A DNA stretch of 64,000 nucleotides from Dipteronia dyeriana (GCA_032871835.1 CM065295.1:88901819-88965818); one strand, 5' to 3'. Shown: positions 49,224 through 61,398, counted from the stretch's first letter. Numbers and translations are program-made. Notes: generated by a model not told the origin, from the letters alone.

Positions 49224-49744
49224 TGTCACGGGCCGCAAGCTGTCAAGCCCAGGAGCCCAATAAAGGCCACAACTATGTCAAGCTCTTGGAAGATTCTAGA
49301 GACTTCTCCATAATTCCAGCATTGGTCAAGCTTCTAGCAACCCAACCCTCTCTACACCATTCTTGTATTTAGCTAGATAGTTGTAGAATAATCTAGAACT
49401 TTGTAAAGGCATGTAAATACATGTAGAGTATTATAGCTAGGTGTAGAATATCCTGGAGACTTAATCTCCTTTATTAGACTAGATTAATCTAGAACATTCC
49501 TTAAGGAGGTGGCTCACCTATAAATAGCCAACCCCCCCTCATTTGTAAATCATCCTAGAAACTCAAGCATTCTAGTATCCAAAGCATTGTAAATCTTCCT
49601 TCATAGCAATACAATCTTTGTTTCCATTCAAGCTCTTCTACTCTTTTCTCTCAAATCTCTCTTGTAAGGCTTACTTAGCAACATTCTCATAGAATTTGCC
49701 TAAGTGCCGCACGGGTGTGCTACGCAAACTCTAAGCCCGTGACA
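49224..49744 (+). repeat. Left LTR
   Basis: 521 bp, starting TGTCACGGGCCGC and ending GCCCGTGACA, so the ends themselves are short inverted repeats (TGTCACGGGC). The stretch CACCTATAAATAGCC near 49515 includes a likely TATA box for the element's promoter. Confidence 0.92.
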
Positions 49745-49746
49745 GT

Positions 49747-49758
49747 TGGTATCAAAGC
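49747..49758 (+). other. Primer binding site
   Basis: TGGTATCAAAGC lies 2 bp after the left LTR. Plant retrotransposons primed by initiator tRNA-Met usually have TGGTATCAGAGC, so there is one difference. Confidence 0.85.
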
Positions 49759-49788
49759 CTGGTTAAGCAACCACAACTAGCACAAGTC

Positions 49789-51180
49789 ATGGTCTCCGAT
49801 AGCGAAGTTGCTGCTATAGTGGAAGAGCAAGCGCATGGTCGTGGCGAGCAACGCACCCACACCAAGCGTAGCAAGTCCAAGGGTCCATCCATGGACGCTT
49901 TGGAATCTCGCGTGGATGTCCACGACGAAGTCATCTCCGAAATGCAAACCACCTTGAGCACCGTGGTCGACCGTCTCGATGGCCTAGAAACTAATTACGC
50001 CATAATAACTCAGGCGACCAATGCAATGCTACAAGAGTTCCAGAAGGGCATTCGAGAGGAAATCTGTCAATTTACTCAAGAAATCCACAACACTCGCACC
50101 TTCGTCGAGCAAGAGTTGCAGGCCATTCGAGCCGAGATGGATGAAGTTCGCACCGAATGGACTTCGTTCAAAAACAACCCAACTTTTGGCAATGGTGCTT
50201 TCGCTAGCACGAGCACATGGGGCGCCATCCAAATCCCTAAGCCATCCACATTCAACGGCAATCGTAACGCCATGGAAGTGGAAAACTTCCTCTTCGGCCT
50301 AGAACAGTACTTTGAGGCCAAAAGAGTTAGGGATGACGCTACACGGATCACCAATGCTCCCACCTTCCTTCGGGATTCTGCTCAACTATGGTGTCGACGC
50401 AAGCATGGTGATACTATCCACCCCATCCGCACATGGGAAGACTTCAAACGAGAACTCAAGAGGCAGTTCTCCCCAACCAACGCCGATAAGGAGGCTCGTA
50501 GCCGCCTTCGTCGCCTCAAGCAGTCTGGATCCATCCATGACTACATCAAGGAGTTCTCTACCTTAATCCTCGAGATCGAAGATATGTCCGATAAAGACAA
50601 ACTATTCCTCTTCATGGACGGTCTCAAGGAATGGGAGATAGTGGAGCTAGAAAGGCGGAACGTGCAAGACATTGATGCAGCCATCGCCGCCGCAGAATCC
50701 CTTGCCGACCTCACCAAGACAAAGGAAATTACCGACAACCATGAGAAAGGTGGGGGAGACGAGTCTAAAGACCACAATCGCAAGAGCAAAGGACCAAACA
50801 GAACTCCCAATGGCGACAATCGGCGTGACAACGCCAATGGAGGCAAACCCGTTTTGATCAAGCCGAAGAATCCATGCTTCATTTGTGATGGGCCACATTG
50901 GGTACGTGACTGCCCAAAGCGAAAGATGCTCAATGCCATGGTTACCCAACTAGAAGAAACTAAGGCAATTGAGCCCCAAGCAAGCATTAGTTCTCTCCAA
51001 CAGCTTTATGCACTCAAAGGGCAACCCATGCCTCCTACACTTACCAAAGGCCTCATGTTCGTGAACGTCACCATCAAAGGCAAACCAGTTCATGCAATGC
51101 TAGACACCGGGGCAATGTACAACTTTATCTCAATAGACGAAGCCAAACGACTTGGTCTTCGCATCACCAATAGTGAATAG
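49789..51180 (+). CDS. gag: Retrotransposon Gag with start of aspartic protease
   Basis: 463 codons ending in TAG. The N-terminus is charged and includes a coiled-coil-like stretch (residues about 35-125). A retrotransposon gag (UBN2-like) domain follows at about 145-300, with LRDSAQLWCRRKH and LRRLKQSGSIHDYIKEF. After a basic linker (KSKGPNRTPNGDNRRDN), the zinc knuckle CFICDGPHWVRDC lies near residue 365; its spacing is CX2CX3HX4C, one shorter than the common form but seen in plant Ty3 elements. The C-terminal part has the aspartic protease active site LDTGA near residue 443. The stop falls inside the protease domain; protease-like sequence resumes directly after it, so the stop probably arose by mutation, or is a readthrough site. 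Composition is much less AT-rich than the surroundings. Confidence 0.88.
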   Translation: MVSDSEVAAIVEEQAHGRGEQRTHTKRSKSKGPSMDALESRVDVHDEVISEMQTTLSTVVDRLDGLETNYAIITQATNAMLQEFQKGIREEICQFTQEIHNTRTFVEQELQAIRAEMDEVRTEWTSFKNNPTFGNGAFASTSTWGAIQIPKPSTFNGNRNAMEVENFLFGLEQYFEAKRVRDDATRITNAPTFLRDSAQLWCRRKHGDTIHPIRTWEDFKRELKRQFSPTNADKEARSRLRRLKQSGSIHDYIKEFSTLILEIEDMSDKDKLFLFMDGLKEWEIVELERRNVQDIDAAIAAAESLADLTKTKEITDNHEKGGGDESKDHNRKSKGPNRTPNGDNRRDNANGGKPVLIKPKNPCFICDGPHWVRDCPKRKMLNAMVTQLEETKAIEPQASISSLQQLYALKGQPMPPTLTKGLMFVNVTIKGKPVHAMLDTGAMYNFISIDEAKRLGLRITNSE

Positions 51181-51769
51181 GCCGTCATTAAAGCTGCCAA
51201 CTCTCCTGCCAAGCAAATTGATGGCACAACAAAAGACGTCATTGTCCACCTAGGCCCATGGAGTGGAAAGCTCGACTTCTCGGTGGTTCCCTTAGATGAC
51301 TACCAAGTGGTGCTAGGCATGGCGTTCTTTGAGCAAGCCAACGCTTTCCCGCTACCCGCTACCCGCTGTGAACTCACTTAGCATTCTTAACGGGGGCAAG
51401 GCACTCACCATCCCGGTGGGACGCATACCCCAGCCATGTAGGATGCTATCCACCGTACGGCTCGAGGAGACACCAATTTCTCCCACTTCTCCACAGAACC
51501 AGCCGATTGTAGGCATTCGAAGGAGTAAGAAGCGCACAAGCCATGGGAAGCGATCGAAGGCACCGAGAGAAGGCACCCAAGATGCTGGATCACCTTCGAA
51601 ACCTAGCCAGTCCACTTGCGTCGAGCTAAGGATGCGAGACTCGAATTCGGTCTCTCAAGGGAGGCTTCCCAAGCCGAAGACCTTCCGCATGAATGAACCA
51701 ATTTGTGGCCAACTCCAACATACTCAGCGCCCACGCAACGAGGACGTTGCGAACTTAGGTGGGGGAGGA
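51181..51769 (+). pseudogene. Broken protease remainder and spacer of the retrotransposon
   Basis: The same frame continues after the TAG with protease C-terminal features (VHLGPWSGKLDFSVV, DYQVVLGMAFF). Then a 7-bp tandem duplication (ACCCGCT at 51354-51360 and 51361-51367) shifts the frame. Beyond it another frame stays open to about 51847 with no recognised domain, up to the right LTR. It is Pro-, Ser- and Arg-rich. No reverse-transcriptase motif is present. Confidence 0.75.
51758..51769 (+). other. Polypurine tract
   Basis: GGTGGGGGAGGA directly precedes the right LTR, the expected site for plus-strand priming. The single T is a small departure from a pure purine run. Confidence 0.8.
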
Positions 51770-52329
51770 TGTCACGGGCCGCAAGTTGTCAAGCCCAGGA
51801 GCCCAACAAAGGCCACAACTATGCCAAGCTCTTGGAAGATTCTATAGACTTTTCCACAATTCCAGCATTGGTCAAGCTTCTGGAAGTCTCTAACAACCCA
51901 ACCATCTCTACACCATTCTTGTATTTAGCTAGATAGTTGTAGAATAATCTAGAACCTTGTAAAGGCATGTAAATACATGTAGAGTATTCTAGCTAGGTGT
52001 AGAATATTCTGGAGACTTAATCTCCTTTATTAGACTAGATTAATCTAGAACATTCCTTAAGGAGGTGGCTCACCTATAAGTAGCCAACCCCCCCCCCCCC
52101 CCCCCCCCCCCCCACCCCCCCCCTCATTTGTAAATCATCCTAGAAACTCAAGCATTCTAGTATCCAAAGTATTGTAAAGCTTCCTTCATAGCAATACAAT
52201 CTTTGTTTCCATTCAAGCTCTTCTACTCTTTTCTCTCAAATCTCTCTTGTAAGGCTTACTTAGCAACATTCTCATAGAATTTGCCTAAGTGCCGCACGGG
52301 TGTACTGCGCAAACTCTAAGGCCGTGACA
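51770..52329 (+). repeat. Right LTR
   Basis: 560 bp, same termini as the left LTR. It is longer mainly because of a poly-C expansion at 52088-52123 and an 11-bp stretch (around GGAAGTCTCTA) that the left LTR lacks. Confidence 0.92.
52088..52123 (+). repeat. Poly-C expansion in the right LTR
   Basis: 26 C, one A, then 9 C, where the left LTR has only about 7 C at the same place. It is either a real post-insertion expansion or a sequencing or assembly artefact. Confidence 0.9.
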
Positions 52330-55074
52330 AGAGGCTCTAAACGAAATGAAATGAATGAAAAAAAAAAACTCAAAGGAAAGAAAGAAGAAGCATTACAATT
52401 TACAATGAACAATGACTAGTGAGTATAGTGACAGTAATTATGAGATTGACAAGTCAGAAAGGTCCAAAATAAAACCCTGAAAACCCCCAAAAACCTCATT
52501 GAAGAGACAATATTGCCAATTAGGCATTTGCAGATACGCAGTAGTAGAGTTACATATATTTTAGACATAGAAAGAGAAACGGTGGGTGAGTTGGTGTTTT
52601 GATCTGGGGTTGTTAATGCTGATTTGTCTCTTGCATTGGCTCTTTCTTATGAGTCCCTTTGTGACTCTGTCCTTAAAGACCCTTTTTCACACTGCTCTCT
52701 CCAAAGCCTGTAGGGCTTTTACTGCCCACCCTCTCTCTGGGTCCACCTCTGCCCTGCCTTCTTCTTTGTGGGCCTCTTTTTTGGGGCCCATTCTCTGTCC
52801 CCAGTCCAGGTTTCACATGCTCTCTCTTACCCATCATAATATGGTCCAATTGGTGTACCGTTACAACAACGTTAGACTTTCTTTTTTGAACTATTACACT
52901 AAATTGGAATTCAAATGAAGCGGATACAAACTCAAACTCACAATGTCAAGGGACATTTCACTTCATCACTGGGACAATAACAAATTAACAATGCCGTTAA
53001 GGATAAAAATTTACAACCGGGGTTGTAAATTTTTTTACCTAGTTAAGAGCCAGAACAGAAGTATACATAGTTTATTTAATATGATGTTCCTGCAGTGCAG
53101 GAAATTTGGTGAAGACAGTGGACCCCTCACAGAACTTTGTGTATACAGCCTGGAAGAGGGTCCCACATTGACCAAATATTTTTATGTAGGAAATCCCAGC
53201 CACATATTAGTAGGGTCCCCATGTTATCGACAATACTGAGACCTTATAGTAACAATAATCTATACTTTTGGGTCGGGTTGTACATGAAGAGAAATTCAAG
53301 CATCATAGGAGAAACCTAAAATATGAAAAATGGTGGGGTTTGTGAAAAAGTTGAAAAATAAAATATTGATGCAATTGTACAACTGGAAAAGAAGTCTATA
53401 AATCGTCCTTCAATGTAAAAGTTTTGTTCAGTTTAATAATAAAAGAGATCATTCAATCTATTAATATCTTAACTTGACGGAGAATATTGAATGAATAGTA
53501 AAAATAGACCTTACAAAAGGGTAAAATTTGAGGCACACGAGTGGTCAAGTAATTACATATCTCAACATTTATTTAGGTTCAACTACAAAAAAGGTAAATA
53601 TTGATAGAACAGTATTTCGTGCCACGTGTGCAGAAAATGTTAAAATGTTAAAAAAAGCAATGCATGGATTATATTGGTTGATTGATGCATAAAAAACAGG
53701 GTTTTTTTTTCAAAAAAGGACATTGTTTGCGTCAATTAGACTAATGAAAATCACGACGTTTATAATAGATTAATAGTTAATTGGTTTTAGTACAACTTTT
53801 CGGTCTTAGCAATAATAGATTAATAGATTATATCGGTGGATTATACATCTCTTTTTTCTACATATAATCAGGAGTTTAAGTTTCATTATATATATTTTAT
53901 AAATATATATAAAAAGTTTTTTTTTAATTTATGGAAATAATCCTCCCTACAATTATAAAAGTTACGGCCTATATATAACATTTTTTTAATATTAAAAATA
54001 ATATTTTAAACCGTATTTATAAAATATAATTAATCTCAGATCTAGACCACAGACTAGAAAACACAGAAAGACAAAAACGGTATTTCTTAGGAACCGAACA
54101 GAGATCTTTTGTCGTTCCCGTACAAGCTCCAAGTCGATTTGACATATGAAGTGGCCACGACCCCACATCAAATCAAATCTTTGGCTCAGCATTACAACTA
54201 ATCCGCCCTCGCCTTTACACGTGGACGGTCCTGATTCACTTCACCTCTCTGTCTCCCACACTCCTATCCCATCCTTTCCCTCTAAATCTCTCTCTTACGT
54301 GGCAACCACACGTCATGCCCTCCTCATCCTAAGTATTTTTTAAAAAATAAATTTACGATAATATCCTGCTCTTGTAGGCCTATTTCAATGCCGAAATGGG
54401 TTAATTGATCATAAATTTGGGGCTAATTTTGGAAAACCGTTTTTGAGATCCTCGTCTTCTACGGTTTTATACAGCACATACACGTACATTTCAGACTAGT
54501 AATTTATGTCGGACAAGTGGCTCCACAGAATTGGTCCCCTTGTAGTCCAAACACATTTAATGTTTAGAAAATGACCTTACACATGAAAACCAAATATACA
54601 AAGATACTATAGCAAAGTCTAAACCATACCATAAAATGATACTAGCGCATTACTTCATTAATTAATATACATTCTAAGGGTAATTTGGTCAACCGAAAAT
54701 ACCAGACTGCAAAACTACATTACTACCCATGGTCACAACTCACAAGTCATAAGTTCTCATGGATACATGATTGAAAGTATGGTTCAGGAATAATTGAATC
54801 ATCATGAGACACAACTCTGACGATTTGACCAAAATACCCCTTTAAAAAGAAAAAAAAAATCATAAACCCGACTTTAGCGATCAATATTGTAATATATGAT
54901 ATATAAACATTATTAAAAAGTAACAAAATTCCCTCATCCCGCATGTTATCCGATCTCGGCCATTCATCTTATAATCAACGACAAAATCAACGACAAGAAA
55001 AAATAAATGGGGCCCATTTGTTTCTCTCTAACATGTGACATAAAAACAGTAGAGAGAGAAGGTGGTGGTCTTAT
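52330..55074. other. Intergenic, no gene recognised
   Basis: A stretch at 52580-52900 is less AT-rich and has a 110-codon open frame rich in Leu, Ser and Phe but with no family features. The stretch 54130-54330 contains ACGTG words (ACACGTGG, TACGTGG, CACGTCA) that resemble G-box or ABA-response elements and could be a promoter or an old gene fragment. The rest is AT-rich. The last few hundred bases hold the 3' end of the cyclin transcript. Confidence 0.5.
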
Positions 55075-56551
55075 CTACGGTTGCTGTACATCCGGGGCAG
55101 AGGATCGGAGCCGCTTTGCAGACAGCTCGGCTTCGGCTTCGGCTTCGGCTTCGGCTTCGGCTTGTCTAGTGGAGCTGGGATTCTCCGAACGTGTATCGCA
55201 ACTCCCACAAGCAGCGGCGTCCAACACGCCGACTGGACTTGGAGGAGCCGGTTGTAGCTCGGCTCTAAGTTCGTCCTTGAGCTGAGCCGCAGGACACATG
55301 TCGATTAGATATTCCTCGAGTAGTTGGTGACAGCTTCTCACCATTTCCTGTCAAAATGCACCAATTGAGAGATTTCATTTTTACACAACTTTCTATGCAT
55401 CCTTTCTCTAGAAACTCTCACTTCCCCAAAACTATTTGTATTTACACACAGACCCCTATAATTTCTAAAATATACATCCAGAGCAAAACATACTTACTTT
55501 ATTCACTATCTCCTGAAAAATCGCCGGTGATCCTGGACTTTCACCGGCTGCACATAACACAGCCGCCGCTGCCATTGTAGACGATGCAAAACCCAAGAAA
55601 TCAACAACTACAAATCATTAAAAAAAACACACTCACAATTAATTCAAAAAAAAAAGTAAAACAGAAACCCATTAAATATCAAACTATCCGGTTCGGGTCG
55701 GGTCGAGTGAAAGTACCACGGGTGGTGTTGAGAATGAGATCCGAGGAATATGAGAGAATCCTATTAAAGGAATCCTGGTTGGAGCAGGAAGAGGGCAATT
55801 TGGAGATGAAGAAATGAAGGTAATCAAAGGGAGTGATAGACTTGAGTCTCCAATCGAGAATTGACAAGACCCGGAGCTCCATTCTCTGAACGGTTTTGGG
55901 TTCGAATACGAATCTGGGTTCAAATAACTGGAGGTCCAACAATAAAGGCACTTCGGGTTCTTCCATTTTCGCCGCTAAAGACAAGCACGCAACTGACAGT
56001 AGCTGAAACGGCCACCCATTTGCTTGCTGTTAAATAAAACATGTCTTTAATTTGTAAGTCAATCTTTCGTTTTATTGCCGGAAAATTTGGCATTTCTCGG
56101 GAAAGTGAAGGAAAATTACCGGTAGGGAATGACAGGAGAGAAAACGGTCAAAATAGTTGACAGAGAGTAACGCCGTCACTGGCTTGAAGTGATAGTATGC
56201 ATGCACCTAAAATTGTCATATATTCGAAACGTTTCAAATTCAAACTTTCTGTTAATGTGTAAGAAATTAATTAAAGATCCCATATCGGAGACATACCTTG
56301 AGGATCCAATTGATGGAATCTTGACGGGAAGTGACGTCGATCGAACGGTCACGACAGCGTTGTAGGTAATCAGGGAGAGGCATATGGTGGGGCTCACAAC
56401 AGATTAGTGAGGAGATGGTATTCTCATCGGACGGTGGAGAATTGAAATAAGAGATCCGAGTGTCAGAAACGGATGAGACAACAACACCAGCATCTTCGGC
56501 GCAATACAAGGTACTAACACTAGCAGATTGATGGTCCGGCGACTGAGACAT
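55075..56551 (-). CDS. CYCD1: D-type cyclin, CYCD1-like
   Basis: G1 cyclin that activates CDKA and, through an LxCxE motif, targets the retinoblastoma-related protein for phosphorylation. Five exons on the minus strand: 56551-56297, 56206-56120, 56026-55717, 55607-55498 and 55347-55075 (stop TAG). They encode about 344 residues, with consistent phases and no lesion. LYCAE (LxCxE) is at residues 15-19. The cyclin box N-fold runs from about residue 60 to 185, with RQDSINWILK, SVNYFDRFLS and LLSVACLSLAAKMEE; the C-fold follows (TPFDYLHFFISKL, STMAAAAVLCA). The C-terminus carries a Glu-Ala repeat and ends with a basic AKRLR patch. Wording around INWILKV and GWPFQLLSVA fits the CYCD1 subgroup best. 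The start at 56551 is the first ATG of the frame (MSQSPDHQS). Confidence 0.92.
55127..55163 (-). repeat. Coding hexanucleotide repeat (Ala-Glu)6
   Basis: Six GCCGAA/GCCGAG units in the last cyclin exon encode six Ala-Glu pairs, near residues 317-328. Unit number can vary without shifting frame, so it is a candidate length polymorphism in the cyclin's tail. Confidence 0.92.
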
Positions 56552-56894
56552 GGCGGAGGAGAGAGTATTGAAGTGGGTCTAAGGATGGGTTGACGGCGTA
56601 GACGGCATTGGTGACGGCGGAGTGACGGAGATGTACTCTGGTCATTTGGTGGTGCGTGGTGGGTTTGGTTCTGGGGGTTTTATGGGTGCTGGTTTGGGGC
56701 ATAACATGTTTTCCTTATTTTTTTTTTTTCCTTGTTTTTTTTTTTAAATCTCTATTTATCTAATGTGTGCGTGTGTTTATAGTTGTCCAAGTGTATGAGA
56801 ATACGTAGTCGAATGTCGTACATTGATAAGATAGTAGTTGTGACTGTATTTAAATGTTTTACTGTTTAGATGCACTGAATCATAATTCATAAGC

Positions 56895-56925
<31 letters not shown>

Positions 56926-59900
56926 ATCATTTATCTATCGGTATATATTAATGAATTTATATAAAGACGTTAAATATGAATAACTCATTTAAAAAATTAT
57001 TTATAAAAATATTTTGATAGATATATATATATATATATTTTAAATAAAAATATATAAAATTAGTTACTCACGTTGAATATTCTTATATAGTTTTATTAAT
57101 TTAAATATATATATATATATATATATTATTTAAAAAACTGAAATTAAATAATAAAATAAAATAAAACCACAGCAGAGGATTTAATAAAGGAAAAAAACGA
57201 AGTGGTGATTGTGTAGCCGAAAAATTAGAGATCATAAGTCATAACTCGTGATATTTTTTTTTCTTACATGTTAGAAATCTGTGATCACGCAAGTCACAAA
57301 CTATTCACCACGTGCTTTAATGTTGCGGCTTGACTTTTAACCATTCTTATTTTGTAGAAATAATGTTAAAATTTTGATAACATCTTCGATGCTATCATTT
57401 ATTTAGGATTTTAGGTAGATTTTCTTGCCATATAAAATTGATAGATAATGATGTAAAAAAATCTCTGGAATACGACTGTCTAATCTCTGGATTTTTAATA
57501 ATTTCTCACTAATGTTATTAACGGTAAAATAAATAAGGAGAAAAATAAACATTTTCCGGTAATTGTTTATAAAATTATACATACTTCTTTAGATGTTGTA
57601 TTGGAGTCTGGAGATGAGAGTATGTAAATTTTTTTTAACCAAAATTAATCCATATTCAAGAAAAATGTTTATGTTTCACTAATAGAATGTAAAAAAATGC
57701 ATAGTAGCATTGTATATTTTTATTTATAATTCAATTTATGAGTTATTATTTCAATTAACAATAAATTACTTGCCACTAGTTAAGCAAATTTTCACTTTAA
57801 AAAAAATAACAAATTACACTCTTAATTAACTTTATTAAAAATGGCCATTTATCTCTTATTCTAAAAATAGTTTACCGTTAACTAATGATGTATAAAGTAA
57901 AAAAAAAAATTGTAAAAAAAATATGGAAAATACTTTGATACCCAGCTTTAAAAATTCAACATTTTTAAGTAGATATTGACTCCAAAGGATTTTTGCCAAC
58001 GATGAAGATTTATATCGGATCTCTACCATTTCTTTCTTTTTCTTTTTCTTTTCAAATATGTTTAGATTTTTTTTTACTCTTTGTTAATTATTATTATTGA
58101 TGTATATCCCTACGATGGGCCATGATGGCCCATGAAGATCATTTTTTATTTTAAAGTTTAAATATTTTAAATTCGATGAAAGGACAAAAACACCATTCTA
58201 TATGTTAACTTTGACAAAATTTGACTAATAATATAGGAGATCATTGTTATTGTCAAACTTTGACAAAAAAAAAATAAAAAAAATTCAATTGACTTGACAT
58301 TCAAAATATATTTAAAATTGATATAAATTTTTTTTATTAAATTTTGGTAAAAAATAAAATTAAAAAGTAGGAATAAAAATGAACAAGTTAATAAAAAATG
58401 TATGTTTTTTTTATTTTTAAAAAATGTATTATAAACTAAAATATTGAAAATCAAATTTTGAGTTGATTGCTTTCCATTTTTTTTTTCCAAATTCATTTTC
58501 AAATGATGTTACCACGAGGGTGTTAACATCAAATCACTTACCATATAATCTCATGATTTACAAAATATTGACATATCACATACCAATCTATTTATGAAGA
58601 ATTTTGAGAAAAAATGTAGAAATCCTAACATCACTCTTTATCTCTTTGTTATGTTGAGATCCAGATCTTTCCAAACCGCTCATCAATACTTCGTGTAAGT
58701 CCACCTCTCTCTCTCTCTCTCTCAACTTCTTTTTTTTTCCTTTTTTTTTTAGAAGCAAAATTCTTCTTATTCTTTTTTATCCAGATCTATTTGTTACATT
58801 GGGAGCCACCAATTGAAAGTATATCCATCAACTCTCACCCCTATTTCTCTTTCAACTGGTCTTCTCTTTATTTTCTCTCAAATCTTTTTTTCTTAAACTC
58901 TAGATCCGGTTAATTTGTGGGTCTCTAGAAGGAGAAATAACAAATTGCTACAACAAAGAAAGCATAACAAATGATTCATTTGTGATTTTTGTTATTGTGT
59001 GTTTTTTTTCAAATTTGAAGAAGAAGTTGAACTAAAGAAGAGGAAAAAGAAACCGATTAGAAGATGATGATCCGAAGAAGAAGATAGAGGCTATATGTGT
59101 AATTAAGATATAAGAAACAAATGAATCCCATGTCAAGCGACTGCATTATTTTATCCCATTGCAATGGGATAAAATAAGTTTGATGGGATAAATTTATTAT
59201 ATCCAATTGCAAAACCAAACATGGGAAAAGGATTAGAGATCGTATTCCAACCGTCAAACGTGGTTTTAAATGGATATTAATGAGATACTGTTTTGGTTGT
59301 CTGAAAATGTGATTTTATACATTTGATTGAGATAATTGATTGTCGAATTTTGATGAGCATTTTTTCAAGTTAGTGAAGGAAGGAATAAAATTATTTACTA
59401 AAAACAACATCGCATGAATGCCATTTCATTATAGGAACTTAAAAGTAAAAACAAAAAAACATTAATTTTATGTAGTTCAAATAAAGGAATAAGCTACTTT
59501 ATGCCCCCGTGGCAATCAATAATTCAAATTCTAATAATTCAATAACTATAAGTTGATAAGCAGCAAACATTACAGAGATATATGTAACCGTTCCACAATT
59601 GGAAATGTGGTGGCCATACAATAACTTCAATTAATCACAACATAAAGTACATCTCACCAAAGTATAGTAATTCTTACCACCGCCGCTTAGTTTAACGATA
59701 AAAAATATTCATTCGATTTGTCAATATCTTAGATAAAAAATATTCTTTCGGTTTGTTAATATCTTAAATTCAGATAATTATACTCGTATATTTTATATAT
59801 ATGAAAGAATATAACATAATTTTGATTTGATGGTATCACATGTAATAACATTAATTTTTTCATACAATTATATAAAGGATTAGACTAAACTAACTTAAAT

Positions 59901-60379
59901 TTATGACTTAATTTTGTGACTTTAATATCTCAGTCATCTATGTGCTTTTAATCAAATGGTTATAAATGCATTCAAATTTCAACTATTGAATTAAAAGTAT
60001 ATGGACGGTTGAGATATTAAAATCAACAAATTAAATCATAAATTTAAATTGATTTAGTTTGTCTCTTACATAAATATGTAGTTTATAATTTCATAATTGA
60101 ATAAAAAAAAACCTTCAAAACAAAAATGAATAAAAAATATATTTCCAAGGCTTGAAAGGAATTAAAAGTAATAACAACTCTTTAATTTTTGAAAGGGTAG
60201 CAACAACTCTTTAATTAAGATAAATAGGTACTTTGATGTGTACGTGTGTAACTTACAAATTCCGAGTTAACAAAATTTCCCATTATAAATAAAAAAATAT
60301 ATTTTTTCACAATAAATAATTCCCCATATTATGATATCTTATGTTCATTTTGGTTTATAATCGTATCAAAGAAAAAAAT
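56552..60379. other. Cyclin promoter side and intergenic AT-rich DNA
   Basis: The first few hundred bases upstream of 56551 should hold the CYCD1-like 5' leader and promoter. Beyond that are TA tracts (56902-56925, 57019-57038, 57106-57125) and a (TC)n tract at about 58708-58724. Around 59150-59220 GGGATAAA words repeat and may be a MITE fragment. No gene recognised. Confidence 0.55.
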
Positions 60380-61398
60380 TAGGGATGATAAAATTACCAG
60401 TAGAGACGGGGATCCACACTTTTGAGATGAGAACGGATTTCAATTTAGAGGAGATTGAGTTGGGATGGGGATAGATAATCTAACCCGCACTGGGTATGGG
60501 GCGGAGATGGGTTTTATACTTCCCACGCCGTCCCGTCCCGTCCCGCTTAAAATAATATTTAGTTAAACTACGTAGTTTCAAAGAAAATAAATATATCTAA
60601 AAAAAGAAATATATCTAAATACATTAACTCTAACTTTACATCTATTTGTCGTTATTTAACATAAAGTGACGATACAAAATACAATTAAAAAAACCCTAGC
60701 TGTTAACCGTAACTCTAAGTCTTTATTTCACAAACAACTCAAAGTTCACCATTCAAGCTTCAACCTCAAATACAGTAAGTTTTTTATCTTATGATTAGCT
60801 CCATGTTCTTCTATTACAACTGAGCGTTCCACATATCTTACAAAACCAGCTTTTAATGAGATAAAATAAATCATACATATTAAATCAAATTAAGTTATTG
60901 ATATACAAACCAGATTGAATACAATTTTTTTTGTTGGTTTGGAATGTTGCAGAAACCATATGAATGGGTGTCAACATCTTGAGGATATGCTAGATGAAGT
61001 TGATATTACGAAGAGAGAACAAAAGAAATATATGCAACTATTACATGATTAACGTTATGATTTTCGAACATTTTGACTTCATACTTTATGTTTTTGTTTG
61101 AGAATGATCGAATTTACTTGTAAGAATTATGTTTACGAGATATTTTTTTAATAGTTTCATCAAATTATTTACTACTTTATATATTTTATCATATTCAATG
61201 GTTATATATTTGTAATTTTAATAAATAAATAAATTATAAATTGGGTAAATGGGTAGGGATGGGGAAAGCACTCCCTATTGTAACCCGTCCCGCCCCAACC
61301 CGCTCAATCTAAGGTGGGGGTTTATGAGGGGATGAGTTTTCAAAAAATAAATGGGGGTGAGGTTTGGGAAAGGTCACCCCGCCCCATTGTCATCCCTA
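60380..61398. mobile_element. hAT-like element with exon-like interior
   Basis: 1019 bp. The left end TAGGGATGATAA is inverted at the right end (TAGGGATGACAA on the other strand). Flanks AAAAAAAT and AAAAAATA are a weak 8-bp duplication in an A-rich site. Subterminal GGGGATGGG and CCCGTCCCGTCCCG words recall the MITEs at 10139 and 29529. Inside, 60688-60775 looks like a gene leader followed by a TAAGT donor-like site. After TTGCAG at about 60953 a short open frame (HLEDMLDEVDITKREQKKY) ends in TAA at 61052. This could be a deleted transposase gene or a captured gene fragment. Confidence 0.7.

Larger units (their letters stand above)
49224..52329 (+). mobile_element. Non-autonomous Ty3-like LTR retrotransposon (gag-partial protease only)
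   Basis: 3106 bp from left LTR to right LTR, flanked by AGAG on both sides (a 4-bp, possibly 5-bp, target duplication). Order: LTR, tRNA-Met-type primer binding site, gag with zinc knuckle, broken aspartic protease, spacer, polypurine tract, LTR. Reverse transcriptase, RNase H and integrase are absent, with no space for them. This organisation matches the non-autonomous elements called TR-GAG, which rely on enzymes from related Ty3-type elements. The LTRs differ by several substitutions and an indel besides the poly-C expansion, so insertion was not very recent. Confidence 0.88.

Noticed and set aside
52586..52918. 110-codon open frame as a gene
   Set aside because: No family motif, no plausible neighbouring exons, and the composition (Leu, Ser, Phe) fits chance in a pyrimidine-rich stretch.
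55007..55285. Plus-strand frame with Ser-Ala repeats
   Set aside because: Antisense of the last cyclin exon; the repeat is the reverse complement of the Ala-Glu codons.
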